Below are positions 50,801 through 58,668 of a DNA stretch of 64,000 nt, in pieces. Location: positions 11,617,001 through 11,681,000 of the forward strand of contig NC_061139.1 of NCBI RefSeq assembly GCF_905220365.1, read 5' to 3'. The notes under the pieces were generated by a model that saw only the letters and a list, made by a program, of their open reading frames with translations, made no database searches and was not told the origin of the DNA. Every line of letters starts with the position of its first letter. Position 1 is the first letter of the stretch. Made by a program: the position numbers and the translations under genes. This DNA is from Vanessa cardui (lineage: Eukaryota; Arthropoda; Insecta; Lepidoptera; Nymphalidae).

Positions 50801-53800
50801 AAGGGATGTGTAAAAGGAGGTTTTATGTAATTATATTGATAGATAAGAAAATAAAAATCTAAAATTGACGGTTTCATAATGAATTATGTTATTTCCATAT
50901 TGAAACTGTTAACGAAAATGGTCCTTATACTTTAATGATAAGGTCGATTATATCATACTTATTTTAATTAATAAATTACAAAGTTCATAGAAAGTTACAC
51001 AAACCAGTAAAGACAGAAGTTTCTTATATTTGAAATATCTGAATAACTTTTCATAGTAGATGCTTCTGTAATAAAATAAACTATTATTTATTTATTATAT
51101 AAAAAAAAATTATAAAGTTATCTAAAATAAGTGGTTTTGAATGAGCACTGACACTCATGAAAAATTATATTATAAGTACAGAAGAATTTAAATTAACATC
51201 ATTTTTGTTTCCATAGAGGCAATATAGCAAGCAGCGTAGAAGCATATCTGTCTGTTATGATGGATGCTCTGTCCGAGCGGTTGCTGATCAAGGACTACCA
51301 CGCCTGCTACCAGGTCCACGAGGATTTGGAACTGTTGAAACAGGCCTATCCTGATATGTATCCTTTTAAAATATCTCAATAAGAATTCCTACTAAAGGAC
51401 AAAGTTACCGCTGGGCAAAGATCATCTTCTCGGGTTTGGTGGATATATCTCACAGCACAGGTGACTCAAACTCAAATAAATTTATTCAATATAGAAGCAT
51501 TACACTTTCTTATTGATGGTCAATTGAAACAGTACCACCGGTTCGGAAAAGAAAATACCCTGACCTGAGAAGAACCGGCGAAAGAAACTCAGCGGGTTTT
51601 TTTTTTTGTTGGTTGCCCCATATATTATATAAACAATTTAATAAGAAATAGACTGGACATCCAACAAATGCAAGTGTCCTCAGGATAATGCCTATCATCG
51701 CCAAGAGATGTACAGGAGATTAGTTCTAGGTTTAAATTTATCTCACCAAATAAATATTTAAATATACTGTTATAGTAAATATTAAATTTATAATCAAACG
51801 AAGTAAGTGTTACGGGTTACTTGTAGGCAACTCTTTTATAGATTTTTGCAGATAAAATCATTTTACAATTCATCAGGATGAATATGGAGTAAATGCAATA
51901 ATTTTTCTTTTATAATACAATTTACCAACAACTTTAGCTTATATGTATGTCAGTTACAAACTTGTAGCCAGTTAAAAAAAAACACTTCATTATTTAAATA
52001 GATAACTATGGACCATATTCGTTTTCTAAATAAAAAAAGTATAATGATATCTCCTTAACTTGCCATCAGAGATACCGTCAAAACGGATTACATTCTCCAA
52101 GCAATTTATTCCGACATTGATGATCCGATACCGGAAATAGTTAACGATAACAACAAATTATTAACCAATGGCAACATTGAGGTCATAGACAATGAGCCGG
52201 GCCCATCCAGAGACAACGACATACCGGATAATATCAGAGATCAGTCGCTGATATGCGAAGTTAAGGATATCCTACCGCATTTAGGAGATGGGTTTATATT
52301 GAAGTGTTTGCAGCATTATGGGTACAACGCTGAACGAGTTATTAATGCTATCTTAGAAGATAATCTAGCGGATTCCCTCCGAGGTAAGTCTTCTGATACA
52401 ACAACAGCCTGTAAATTTCCCACGGCTAAGCTAAGGTCCCCTCTCCCTTTAAGGAGAAGGTTTGGACCTTATTACACCACGCTATTCAATGTGTGACAGA
52501 ATTTCTATGAAGTTAGAGACATGCAGGTTCTCTCACGATGTTTTCCTTCACCGCCGATATGAATTATAAACTCAAATTAAGTACATGCGTATTCAGTGGT
52601 GCTTGCCTGGGTTTGAACCCGCAATCATCGGTTAAGATGCACGCGTTCTAACCACTGGGCCATCTCGGCTCCTCTTCTGATAAGTGCGCACAAAACCGTA
52701 TCAGCGTATATTGAGAGAACGATCGTTTCTTGACGTCACTGGTATATGGAGTGTTCGATTTTTTATCTAGATTTTCCTAATCTGACTTTTTTTCTGATCT
52801 GGACCAATGCGTCAATTTCACACCTGAATTGTTTTTTTAGTCTTTACTTTACTTACTTACTAAAATACCGTCATATAACATTCCAGGGTTAGATACAAGT
52901 CTTCCGATTATACCAGAAGACCCAGTGGACCGGAAATATTTGGAAACTGGTATAGAGAGGTTGAACGTCTTCGACGGAGACCAGTTCGACATCATGACCA
53001 GAGATGACGTGGATCTCTCGAAGATACACATTGGTAAGAAGAAGGAGAAGTACAAAGATCTGAAGGACATGCTCGATGACAAGACGGAGATTAAAAACAG
53101 AGCAGATATATACAGCAAATATAAGTGAGTTATATATTTGTTATTAATTTTGGTAATGTGCAAATATTGTAACTTTGCCGGTGCGAAGCTTGTGCGTGTG
53201 TGCAGTTATGATAACAGTAATGTTTCAATGTATGCGTGTATTCTATTGTCCATTTTAGATTGAAGGTAAAAAGGTACGCAAATCCTAGATTTATGTCCAC
53301 GGTTTGTAAACAGCTCAACTTTATTTTACACTGTGGCGTAGCTATCGTAGGGCAGGTGGTGCAGTGCACCAGGGCCCCGGAGTTCAGGGGGGCCTCTAAA
53401 CTAAACCTTAGGCTTCTGAAGTTAGAAAGACAAGATTTCTTATTTGGTATCTATAATTTTAAAGCGTAATTATTAGTTTAAGAGGGATGGGAAAGAGGGG
53501 GTTGGGGCCCGATTCTTTTTCTATTCACCGGGGCCCTTCCTCACCTAGCTACGCCACTGATTGTACACTATTAATGGTTCTGGATTATGTTTAGCTTTAT
53601 TTATAATTCAAGACTATACCGTTTAACAAGTTTAACTCAATTTAATTCTACTTTCAAAATTACGATACAGCTTCGTCGACATTTAAAACGTATTTATTTC
53701 ACAAAGACATAAGAATACCATAGACTATTTGTCCACTCGACTTCTGACATCGTGTCAATTGGATGTCTGGAATGAATGAATGAATGAATGAATGATGAAT

Positions 53801-55948
53801 CTGGAAATGTTACTATACTCCAGCCAAATTCGAAGTGGAATGTTTAATAACAAAGCGTTGCTTAGCAACCAACGTCAGGCAGATGCTCAAAACCTTTTTA
53901 GAAATATGTACAACAATTATTTTTGATGTTAATAAAAATTAAATTTGATGATTAATAATAAAATATTTGCGCATTCTTGGTTATAATTATAATACTTATG
54001 ATCATCTGGAATAATGTAGATCTCAAAAATAATACAATTTTAAAATGATATCAGAAATTACCTCGTAGTTATATAATTCGCTTTATTAACTTTATCTATC
54101 GCCTTCCAAACGACAGGACTCATTAAGATTAATTTGAAACAGTGATTTTAGCCAAAACAAGATATCTTTTTTTTAATCTATGTGTAATGAAACGTTGTGT
54201 GTTATGTTAACATTCTTAACCTGTTATGGTTATACTACCATTATAATACGACTAAAAATATACTCCACCAATTACGAAGAGCCTGTATCGCTATTATATA
54301 CCTTTCTAAATCTGCCAATTGCTTAAAAAACACTCCAAATGTTACAAACCTGCGATTTCTTTACGTCAGTATTAAAATATAGGGTTGTTAGTTTTGTAGT
54401 AATATTATAGTGGTAATTAAAAATTTTTAAACTTTTATTTTAAGCTAATTTTAATATAAATTACGTATTGACCGGCTAAATAAAATTTTTGGATTCTGTA
54501 TTAAATTAAAATTTTTGTGTTTAAACAGGAAATTGTGTTATAATGAATATAGTTGTAATTATAATAATTATTATTTTTTATTAAGAGTGTATCAACCCTC
54601 ATTATGATGACACATGGTTTGTTTACTAAAATTCCAGATCGAATGTGGCTGGAGTATAGTTTGGCTCTTGTCCTCTAGCAGTTGGTTATAGGTGATATGT
54701 CTATTGTTTAGTGTTTCTTATATTTTTTTTTATGTTTGCCTGACGCAATATTTCCAAACATGAATTTACTAACGAAAAGAAATGTTGAACAGTTTGGTCT
54801 GCGACGAAGAGGCGATGTACTCGGACGAGTACGACGACACGTACGACTCGGACGGCGTGGCGCCCGCCGCCGACGCCGCCGACGACGCGCGACGACCGTT
54901 CGTCACGCCGCGAGCGCTGCGCACGCAGCGGGACGAGCGCGTGAGTAGCCACGCGGGGCCCGAGCCGAGGCCCCAGGGGGCTAACATTATGCAAATATAG
55001 ATTCAAATTTTTTTGTTGTCAATTTTTTTTTTAATTTGTTGATGGTACTCTCGTAATCTATATCATGAAAGTACCATCAACATATTAAAAAAAATGTCAA
55101 CAAAAAAATGAGAATAACATCATAATTATGAATAAAATTGCAATGCTAAATGTATATTTTTGAAAGTTAAATAAGAGTAAGTGCATAGCCTAGCGACATC
55201 GATAATGATAATCCAGCCCTGATCACTGGGAGATATATTATGGTTGACATTTAGTTTAGTAGTTCTGTACCACTCTGGTTATTGATTTTCTAGTGCATTT
55301 AAAACATTAGGATGTAATAATAATCCTTATTCTCAGGAGGAGTCAGAAGAGTCGGAAGAAGAAGAAGAGGAAGCACCGAGTAGAAGTAAGATGAACTTCT
55401 GCGTGAATCCGGAAGAGTTGCGCGCGCGCAGGGAGGCCAACGCGCACGCGCGACGCGGACGCGGGGCGCGTGCGCCGCCCGCCAGGTGAGGGCATTGGGA
55501 GTCAGTACAGCTGACTGGAGTTTTGACAGCTGTCAGTTATGAGTTGGAAGTTAGACGTATAATTTGTTTTCAGATATAGTTTTTACTTTGCCTCATTAAA
55601 TTCATGCCTTTCCATATACTTAAAAAAAGTTCCAAATATGAATTTCCTTAAATGGTTATAATGTATTTTCTTAAATAAATTAGAAATATTAACTAACTTT
55701 ATCCGTTAACAAAAGCTATTTAATATTTTTTTTATTAAAATCATATATCATATATACAATACAAAATGTTTAAAATTAATTTTCGTTCCAGGAATGTTGA
55801 CGTAGTCGGTAAACCTAAGGGTCAAGGTCAGGAGAAAGAAACCCTCTTGAACCGGGATAAAAAGGAAAAACACAAATCTTCTCGAGGCAACCACAATAGG
55901 CGACAAGGCGCCCAGTGGAAGAGGAGTCAGGGCATGATGCCGTCGTAG
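44845..55948 (+). CDS. ASCC2: Activating signal cointegrator 1 complex subunit 2 (ASCC2), 13 exons
   Basis: Ubiquitin (Lys63-chain) binding subunit of the ASC-1 complex, partner of the ASCC3 helicase in nuclear alkylation repair and in disassembly of collided ribosomes. CDS = 44845-44871, 44952-45029, 45238-45389, 45877-46057, 46754-46951, 49682-49932, 50587-50766, 51217-51357, 52070-52383, 52887-53124, 54793-54940, 55337-55485, 55792-55948, all in phase, about 737 residues (human 757). The N-terminal ASCC3-binding region covers exons 2-8; a CUE domain at about residues 461-505 has the LPHLGDGF loop and YNAERVINAILE helix; the Asp/Tyr motif DEYDDTYD is at 598-605, followed by an acidic Glu tract, and the C-terminus is NHNRR...KRSQGMMPS, nearly identical to the vertebrate end. 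Start chosen because a nine-codon exon with a GTTAGT donor precedes exon 2 in phase. Complete and apparently intact. Confidence 0.95.
44952..45029 (+). CDS. ASCC2: ASCC2 exon 2
   Basis: 26 codons beginning NPENLPVENVTV, the counterpart of the human LPLDQLQITHK start region. Acceptor TTTCAG ending 44951, donor GTAAGT at 45030. Confidence 0.85.
45238..45389 (+). CDS. ASCC2: ASCC2 exon 3
   Basis: Encodes DPYWVEKRDLILYERPP through LDNLKWLLELEHN; aligns with the human ALVEEYLERATFVANDLDWLLALPHDKFW stretch. Ends two bases into an Arg codon at a GTAGTC donor. Confidence 0.92.
45877..46057 (+). CDS. ASCC2: ASCC2 exon 4
   Basis: Encodes FWSTVLYHPMCMDMTVSF through VLVIFSRLITNKESK; the FWSTVLYH start corresponds to the human KFWCQVIF. 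Acceptor TTTCAG, donor GTGGGT at 46058. Confidence 0.93.
46217..46507 (+). repeat. SINE family 1 copy in ASCC2 intron 4
   Basis: Head GAGCTAAGATGGCCCAGTGG, B box GGTTCAAACCC, 3' end GGCCTAAGTGGATAATTTAC. Same orientation as ASCC2. Confidence 0.75.
46754..46951 (+). CDS. ASCC2: ASCC2 exon 5
   Basis: 66 codons beginning TQWMTKEYLADLIYDNF and containing IPVLWDLCLTYG, matching the human FGEILYNNFLFDIPKILDLCVLFG. Preceded by a long T tract and TTTTCAG; donor GTATAT at 46952. The following intron carries an RTE LINE and a SINE. Confidence 0.94.
47190..48925 (-). mobile_element. 5'-truncated RTE-type LINE in ASCC2 intron 5
   Basis: Carries a 568-codon reverse transcriptase frame whose stop codon merges with the 3' tail of TGA repeats (47191-47212), a design typical of RTE elements. 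The apurinic endonuclease domain is missing, so the copy is truncated at its 5' side near 48925. Antisense to ASCC2. A SINE starts only about 20 bases beyond the truncated end. Confidence 0.85.
47210..48916 (-). CDS. RTE LINE reverse transcriptase (partial protein)
   Basis: RT domain with KNYRPISLLSHVYKLFSRVI (motifs 1-2), QAGFRTGYGTIDHI, motif A FVEYEKAFDS, motif B GVRQGDVISPKLF, motif C LRFADDIV and thumb, then the C-terminal WQWAGHI and VGRPQARWSDDI signature of RTE proteins. In motif A the expected catalytic Asp (VDYEKAFD) is Glu, which should weaken or abolish activity. No stop or frameshift over 568 codons suggests a young copy. The apparent start ATG is simply the first Met after the truncation. 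Confidence 0.85.
   Translation of the reverse strand: MVFVQSLGRSHLTKLTTASGEVVSSKPAVLSEVEDFYGRLYASHASRPDPENEDPRATLTRHFSEDLPEVSIGEIETALGQLKNGKAPGEDGVTTELLKAEGKPVLRELQTLFNSVLFEGRTPEAWSRSVVVLFFKKGDKTLLKNYRPISLLSHVYKLFSRVITNRLARRFDEFQPPVQAGFRTGYGTIDHIHTVRQIIQKSHEYNRPLCLAFVEYEKAFDSVEIWAVLESLQRCQVDWRYIQVMRCLYEAATMSVRVQNQQTNPIPLHRGVRQGDVISPKLFTNAMEDMFKTLNWKGRGININGEYISHLRFADDIVIVAETLQDLQQMLNELADSSMRIGLRMNLDKTKVMFNEHVLPEPTTIHGTVLEVVQKYVYLGQTLRLGRNNLEDEVNRRIQLDWAAFGKLRRILTSSIPQCLKTKVFNQCVLPVMTYGAETWTLTTRLVHQLKVAQRAMERAMLGVSLRDRIRNEVIRQRTKVIDIAHRISKLKWQWAGHICLRTDNRWGKRVLEWRPRLGKRSVGRPQARWSDDIRKAAGRSWMRVAGERPQWRALGEAYVQQWTKIGC
48949..49228 (+). repeat. SINE family 1 copy in ASCC2 intron 5
   Basis: Head is shortened (about 20 bases missing across the A box); the rest is well preserved, with CTCGTGCTCGGCGGTGA and GAGGCCTTAGCCCAGCAGTG. 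Confidence 0.7.
49682..49932 (+). CDS. ASCC2: ASCC2 exon 6
   Basis: Encodes AFKYIILQVNKDYESEEPP through IMMKSNFVL plus two bases of a Ser codon. VLRDLVIHMLDTAMTLRIF corresponds to the human LKDIVLYLCDTCTTLWAFLD. Donor GTGAGA at 49933. Confidence 0.93.
49980..50052 (+). repeat. Family 3 repeat, 3' end, in ASCC2 intron 6
   Basis: ATTGGTGATGGTGACCACTT, ACCATCAGGTGGCC, GTCGTCCGCCAACC then an A-run. It starts about 50 bases after the exon 6 donor. Confidence 0.6.
50055..50580. other. ASCC2 intron 6, no feature
   Basis: AT-rich intron remainder. Introns 7 (50767-51216), 3 (45390-45876) and 4 outside the SINE (46058-46753) are likewise without recognisable features; intron 4 has a T-run near 46692-46710. 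Confidence 0.5.
50587..50766 (+). CDS. ASCC2: ASCC2 exon 7
   Basis: Encodes IVQLYEYGIPQLYEKLIE through AVYKDAIFNC, with split Ser and Glu codons at its ends. Matches the human region around LASFYEAAIPEMESAI. Acceptor TTTTCAG, donor GTGAGT at 50767. Confidence 0.92.
51217..51357 (+). CDS. ASCC2: ASCC2 exon 8
   Basis: Encodes GNIASSVEAYLSVMMDALSE through LELLKQAYPD; the RLLIKDYHA segment matches the human KRFLRDYDALFP. The donor is GTATCC at 51358, weaker than its neighbours; the apparent Met that follows Asp is intronic, since the joined codon is ATA. Confidence 0.9.
51467..51602 (-). repeat. LINE 3' tail fragment in ASCC2 intron 8
   Basis: AATAAATTTATTCAATATAG, GTACCACCGGTTCGG and CTGAGAAGAACCGGCGAAAG followed by a T-run (51598-51609). 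About 110 bases after exon 8. Confidence 0.6.
52070..52383 (+). CDS. ASCC2: ASCC2 exon 9 (CUE domain)
   Basis: Begins DTVKTDYILQAIYSD, followed by an Asn/Asp-rich linker, then the CUE ubiquitin-binding domain LICEVKDILPHLGDGF, LKCLQHYGYNAERVINA, ILEDNLADSL. CUE hallmarks present: LP..G.GF loop and a C-terminal helix with the Leu pair. Donor GTAAGT at 52384, with a SINE only 15 bases downstream. Confidence 0.95.
52399..52672 (-). repeat. SINE family 1 copy with target duplication, next to ASCC2 exon 9
   Basis: Flanked by a perfect 10-base duplication TCTTCTGATA (52389-52398 and 52673-52682). The left duplication overlaps the intron end right after the GTAAGT donor, so the SINE landed within 15 bases of a splice site without destroying it. 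Confidence 0.8.
52887..53124 (+). CDS. ASCC2: ASCC2 exon 10
   Basis: Encodes LDTSLPIIPEDPVDRKYL, NVFDGDQFDIMTRDDVDL, then a Lys-rich stretch ending SKYK/N. NVF..D.FD...RD.VDLS..H.GK is the diagnostic ASCC2 segment after the CUE domain. Donor GTGAGT at 53125. Confidence 0.94.
53331..53559. mobile_element. hAT-like MITE in ASCC2 intron 10
   Basis: 229 bases with inverted ends CTGTGGCGTAGCTA and TAGCTACGCCACTG, flanked by an 8-base near-duplication ATTTTACA (53323-53330) / ATTGTACA (53560-53567). CAGTGGCG ends with 8-base target duplications are typical of hAT elements. No coding capacity. Confidence 0.7.
53570..54780. other. ASCC2 intron 10, right part
   Basis: Holds the shared repeat fragment 53640-53710, the TGAA microsatellite and otherwise AT-rich DNA. 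CCAGCCAAATTCGAAGTGGAA at 53821 resembles the reverse of CCAGATCGAATGTGGCTGGA at 54637, a possible decayed inverted pair. Confidence 0.4.
53773..53803. repeat. Microsatellite (TGAA)n
   Basis: About seven GAATGAAT-type tetranucleotide units in ASCC2 intron 10. Confidence 0.9.
54793..54940 (+). CDS. ASCC2: ASCC2 exon 11
   Basis: LVCDEEAMYSDEYDDTYDSD then Ala/Asp-rich sequence to RPFVTPRALRTQRDER. The acceptor must be the AG at 54791-54792 to keep phase; a perfect branch-site-like TACTAAC lies at 54767-54773 though the pyrimidine tract is poor. CpG-rich compared with the rest of the gene. Donor GTGAGT at 54941. Confidence 0.85.
55337..55485 (+). CDS. ASCC2: ASCC2 exon 12
   Basis: An acidic Glu/Ser tract, then MNFCVNPEELRARREANAHA and an Arg/Gly/Ala-rich end; parallels the human acidic run followed by FVQDPAVLREKAEARR. 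Strongly CpG-rich at its 3' half. Donor GTGAGG at 55486. Confidence 0.9.
55792..55948 (+). CDS. ASCC2: ASCC2 exon 13 (stop codon)
   Basis: Encodes NVDVVGKPKGQGQEKETLL and ends NHNRRQGAQWKRSQGMMPS followed by TAG. The last 19 residues closely follow the vertebrate C-terminus. No textbook AATAAA is seen in the next 100 bases; AATATA-like variants occur near 55985-56005. Confidence 0.94.
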
Positions 55949-56319
55949 TGTTGCCAGCTGATAAAATGTATTGCCAGTGTAAAAATATATTTGTAATATA
56001 AAATTATGTTTATTTATCTATTTATTTGTTTTACAGGAATTAAATTATATTGTTATTTTCTTTGTTTATTGTGACCATCTATAATGTAATTTAAGACGGT
56101 GGAATGATAAAAGTACGAATTCTCCGAAATAATATCAATCCAAAGTTATTTATAACCCCATCCAAAGATCAGGACAATACTGACCCATGTGTCCAAATAT
56201 ACCTTTAAAGGGCGGATCAATAAGCTCAAAACTTTCGCAAAAGGAGCTCCTATTATGAGAGTGGCTTAATTTAATTTAATCATGTAAAATTACAATTCAT
56301 AAAGTACTCAAACTCGTAA

Positions 56320-56462
56320 ATTTCGATGAAATTAGACACATGCAGGTTTCCTCACGCCGATCTATGATTGATTACGACATGTACGCCGAGCACGAGATGA
56401 ATTATAAACACAAATTAAGCACATATATATAGTGGTGCTTGCCTGGGTTTGAACCCGCAATC
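56320..56462 (-). repeat. SINE family 1, 5' half fragment
   Basis: TCGATGAAATTAGACACATG through GGGTTTGAACCCGCAATCA; truncated at both sides and interrupted near 56357-56385. It lies head to head with the next copy. Confidence 0.6.
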
Positions 56463-56470
56463 AGTTCTCA

Positions 56471-56746
56471 TGAGTCGAGATGGCCCAGTGGTTAGAACGC
56501 GTGCATCTTAACCGATGATTGCGGGTTCAAACCCAGGCAAGCATCGCTGATTTATGTGCTTAATTTGTCTTTATAATTCATCTCGTACTCGGCGGTGAAG
56601 GAAAACATCGTGAGGAAACCTGCATGTGACAAATTTCATTGAAATTCTGCCACATGTGTATTCCACGAACCCGCATTGGAACAGCGTGGTGGAATATGTT
56701 CCATACCTTCTCAAAAAGAGAGAGGAGGCCTTTAGCCCAGCAGATG
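56471..56746 (+). repeat. SINE family 1, well-preserved copy
   Basis: GAGTCGAGATGGCCCAGTGG head, GGTTCAAACCC B box, CTCGTACTCGGCGGTGA, 3' end TTTAGCCCAGCAGATG. Several short open frames here are artefacts of the repeat. Confidence 0.75.
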
Positions 56747-56749
56747 TGT

Positions 56750-58668
56750 ACTGTATTGACAAACAAAAGTAGTTACGTGATAAAACTTTTTAATATGTAT
56801 AGAGCTAGGTCAAAAATTCACAAACATTTAAATTGACGAAAATTTAATTTATAATGTGTTTTATATTGCTTACTTTAGAGATGATTTCATTTTAATCGTT
56901 TTAAGCGTGAAGCGATGACAGACAGTTACTTTTCCATTTGTAATATTAGTAAAGATTACTTTTTTCTCACAAGACAATGTCTTCGTTCTTATATTAGTAT
57001 TTCAGAATATATATTTTACGTTGAAGATAGTTCAACAATACCTAGACTCTCCCAGCTTTCCCTCTTTCCCAGCGGGCACTTTAGGCAAATGCCCAGGTTT
57101 CCTTGATCGATACGGGGTCCCAGATCAAATAAAACATCTGCATATTTTCAAAATAAAGATCGATTTTTTCCTGATAGTATAAAGTCAGTAACTAGGTATT
57201 ACAACGAAGCATTTCTTATTTGCAAATTGAAGTATAATGAAAGTTACTTTGTCTATTCTCACAAAACAGTGTTCTGTCAAAGTCATAGGCGCCCCATTGT
57301 CCTAATATGGTCTCCAATAGGTTAAAGACGAGCCTTGCAATACCCCATTTTGCGTGAGGGATACATTCTAGAAACAATAAATTAATACAAAAAAAATACG
57401 AATCCATTTTCCGTTCTTCATAACACTTTCATTTTTAATTCCAAAGCTACGCTTTTACGCTCTTATTTCTTTATAGACGGCTATTTTGACGTAAAGTTAA
57501 TATATGTATGTATCTCCACGTAAACGTAAAAATATGCCTGCCAGCCGAGCTCAACAGGTCAGAACAAACGAAACGAAAGAGATATCCACATAGAACAAAG
57601 TCAGACGGGGAATCCCCAATTCTACAATCAGAATGTTTAGAGAAAGCGAGAATTCCCAAGACCAAGCAGTCAATAACATTATACATATTTATACACATCA
57701 CTTCGCGTTAAGCGAGCCATTTGAACGAGTAATTTGAATTTCACGTTATAGTACAACCGCAAAAAACGGGGGCGACCCCGTTCAGCGGGATATCACTGTA
57801 ATTATTATGTTTTGCAAAATCGAATCGCAAATACAATTCGAACCAAAAGAAATTCGATTTTATCATCATAAATAAGTGTTGATGGCGATTTTACAAACAT
57901 AAATAATTTCAAGTGAGTTAGGCAACAAATAACTAAATCATGTTCGAGTAGGATTTTGGTTTTGTGAAATATAGAGCCTTATCATTTTGATTTTGGAATA
58001 GATTTTTTCGAAATTAAAAAATGATTCTGATGAAACTAACTGGTATATTATACGAAGTCACCTTAATTCTAATAAAACACAAAGAAAATGATAGTATTTA
58101 CAATGAAATAGAGCTTAATCGTAGATATGGGAATTTGCTATTAAAATATTTGTTTAAATTATATACCTTCGAATGTTATACAATCACAGAATAGTATAAC
58201 CTGAATTAGTTTCGTTCTAGTTACTTGGTGGTACCACCAGGTGGTAGTCATCATGTGTTCTACCGCAAGCAACAATGCATTTAGTAATTCTGTAATAAGT
58301 ATATTTACTATCAGTATTGCCCGTGCTAATTCGGGTCGGGTCAGCTGTCAAAAAATTTAATAAACTGCTGAATTTCTTTCACTTTTATCAAGGCAAGATA
58401 TTTTCCTTTCCGAACCGGAAGGAAGTTTTTTTGATAATCATTGGCTTATGTGTATACTGGTTTGTGAGTAGGAGGCTCACCTGATGGGAAGCGATCACCA
58501 ACGCCCATGGACATCTGCAACACAGGGGGGCTTGCAGGTGCGTTGCCGACCTTACAAAGATAATATTGACTAGCAATAAGTAAATGCTTCTAGATTATTT
58601 TTTTATTTGATATGATTTTCGTGCAGTTAAAATGTTACGTCGATGACTCAGTCGACATATTCCGTCCA
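56750..58668. other. Intergenic DNA downstream of ASCC2
   Basis: No gene supported. 57240-57370 (GTCATAGGCGCCCCATTGTC and GACGAGCCTTGCAATACCCC) and 57765-57800 (ACGGGGGCGACCCCGTTCAG) have higher GC and look like repeat pieces. A 14-base palindrome TGGTGGTACCACCA is at about 58226. Open frames at 57508-57711 and nearby lack coding support. Confidence 0.4.
58445..58566. repeat. Interspersed repeat fragment
   Basis: GGAGGCTCACCTGATGGGAA, GCGATCACCAACGCCCATGG, ACATCTGCAACACAGGGGGG and TGCAGGTGCGTTGCCGACCT are a familiar lepidopteran repeat. The LINE or DNA-element source is not decided. A weak relative of one part is at 26355-26410. Confidence 0.45.
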
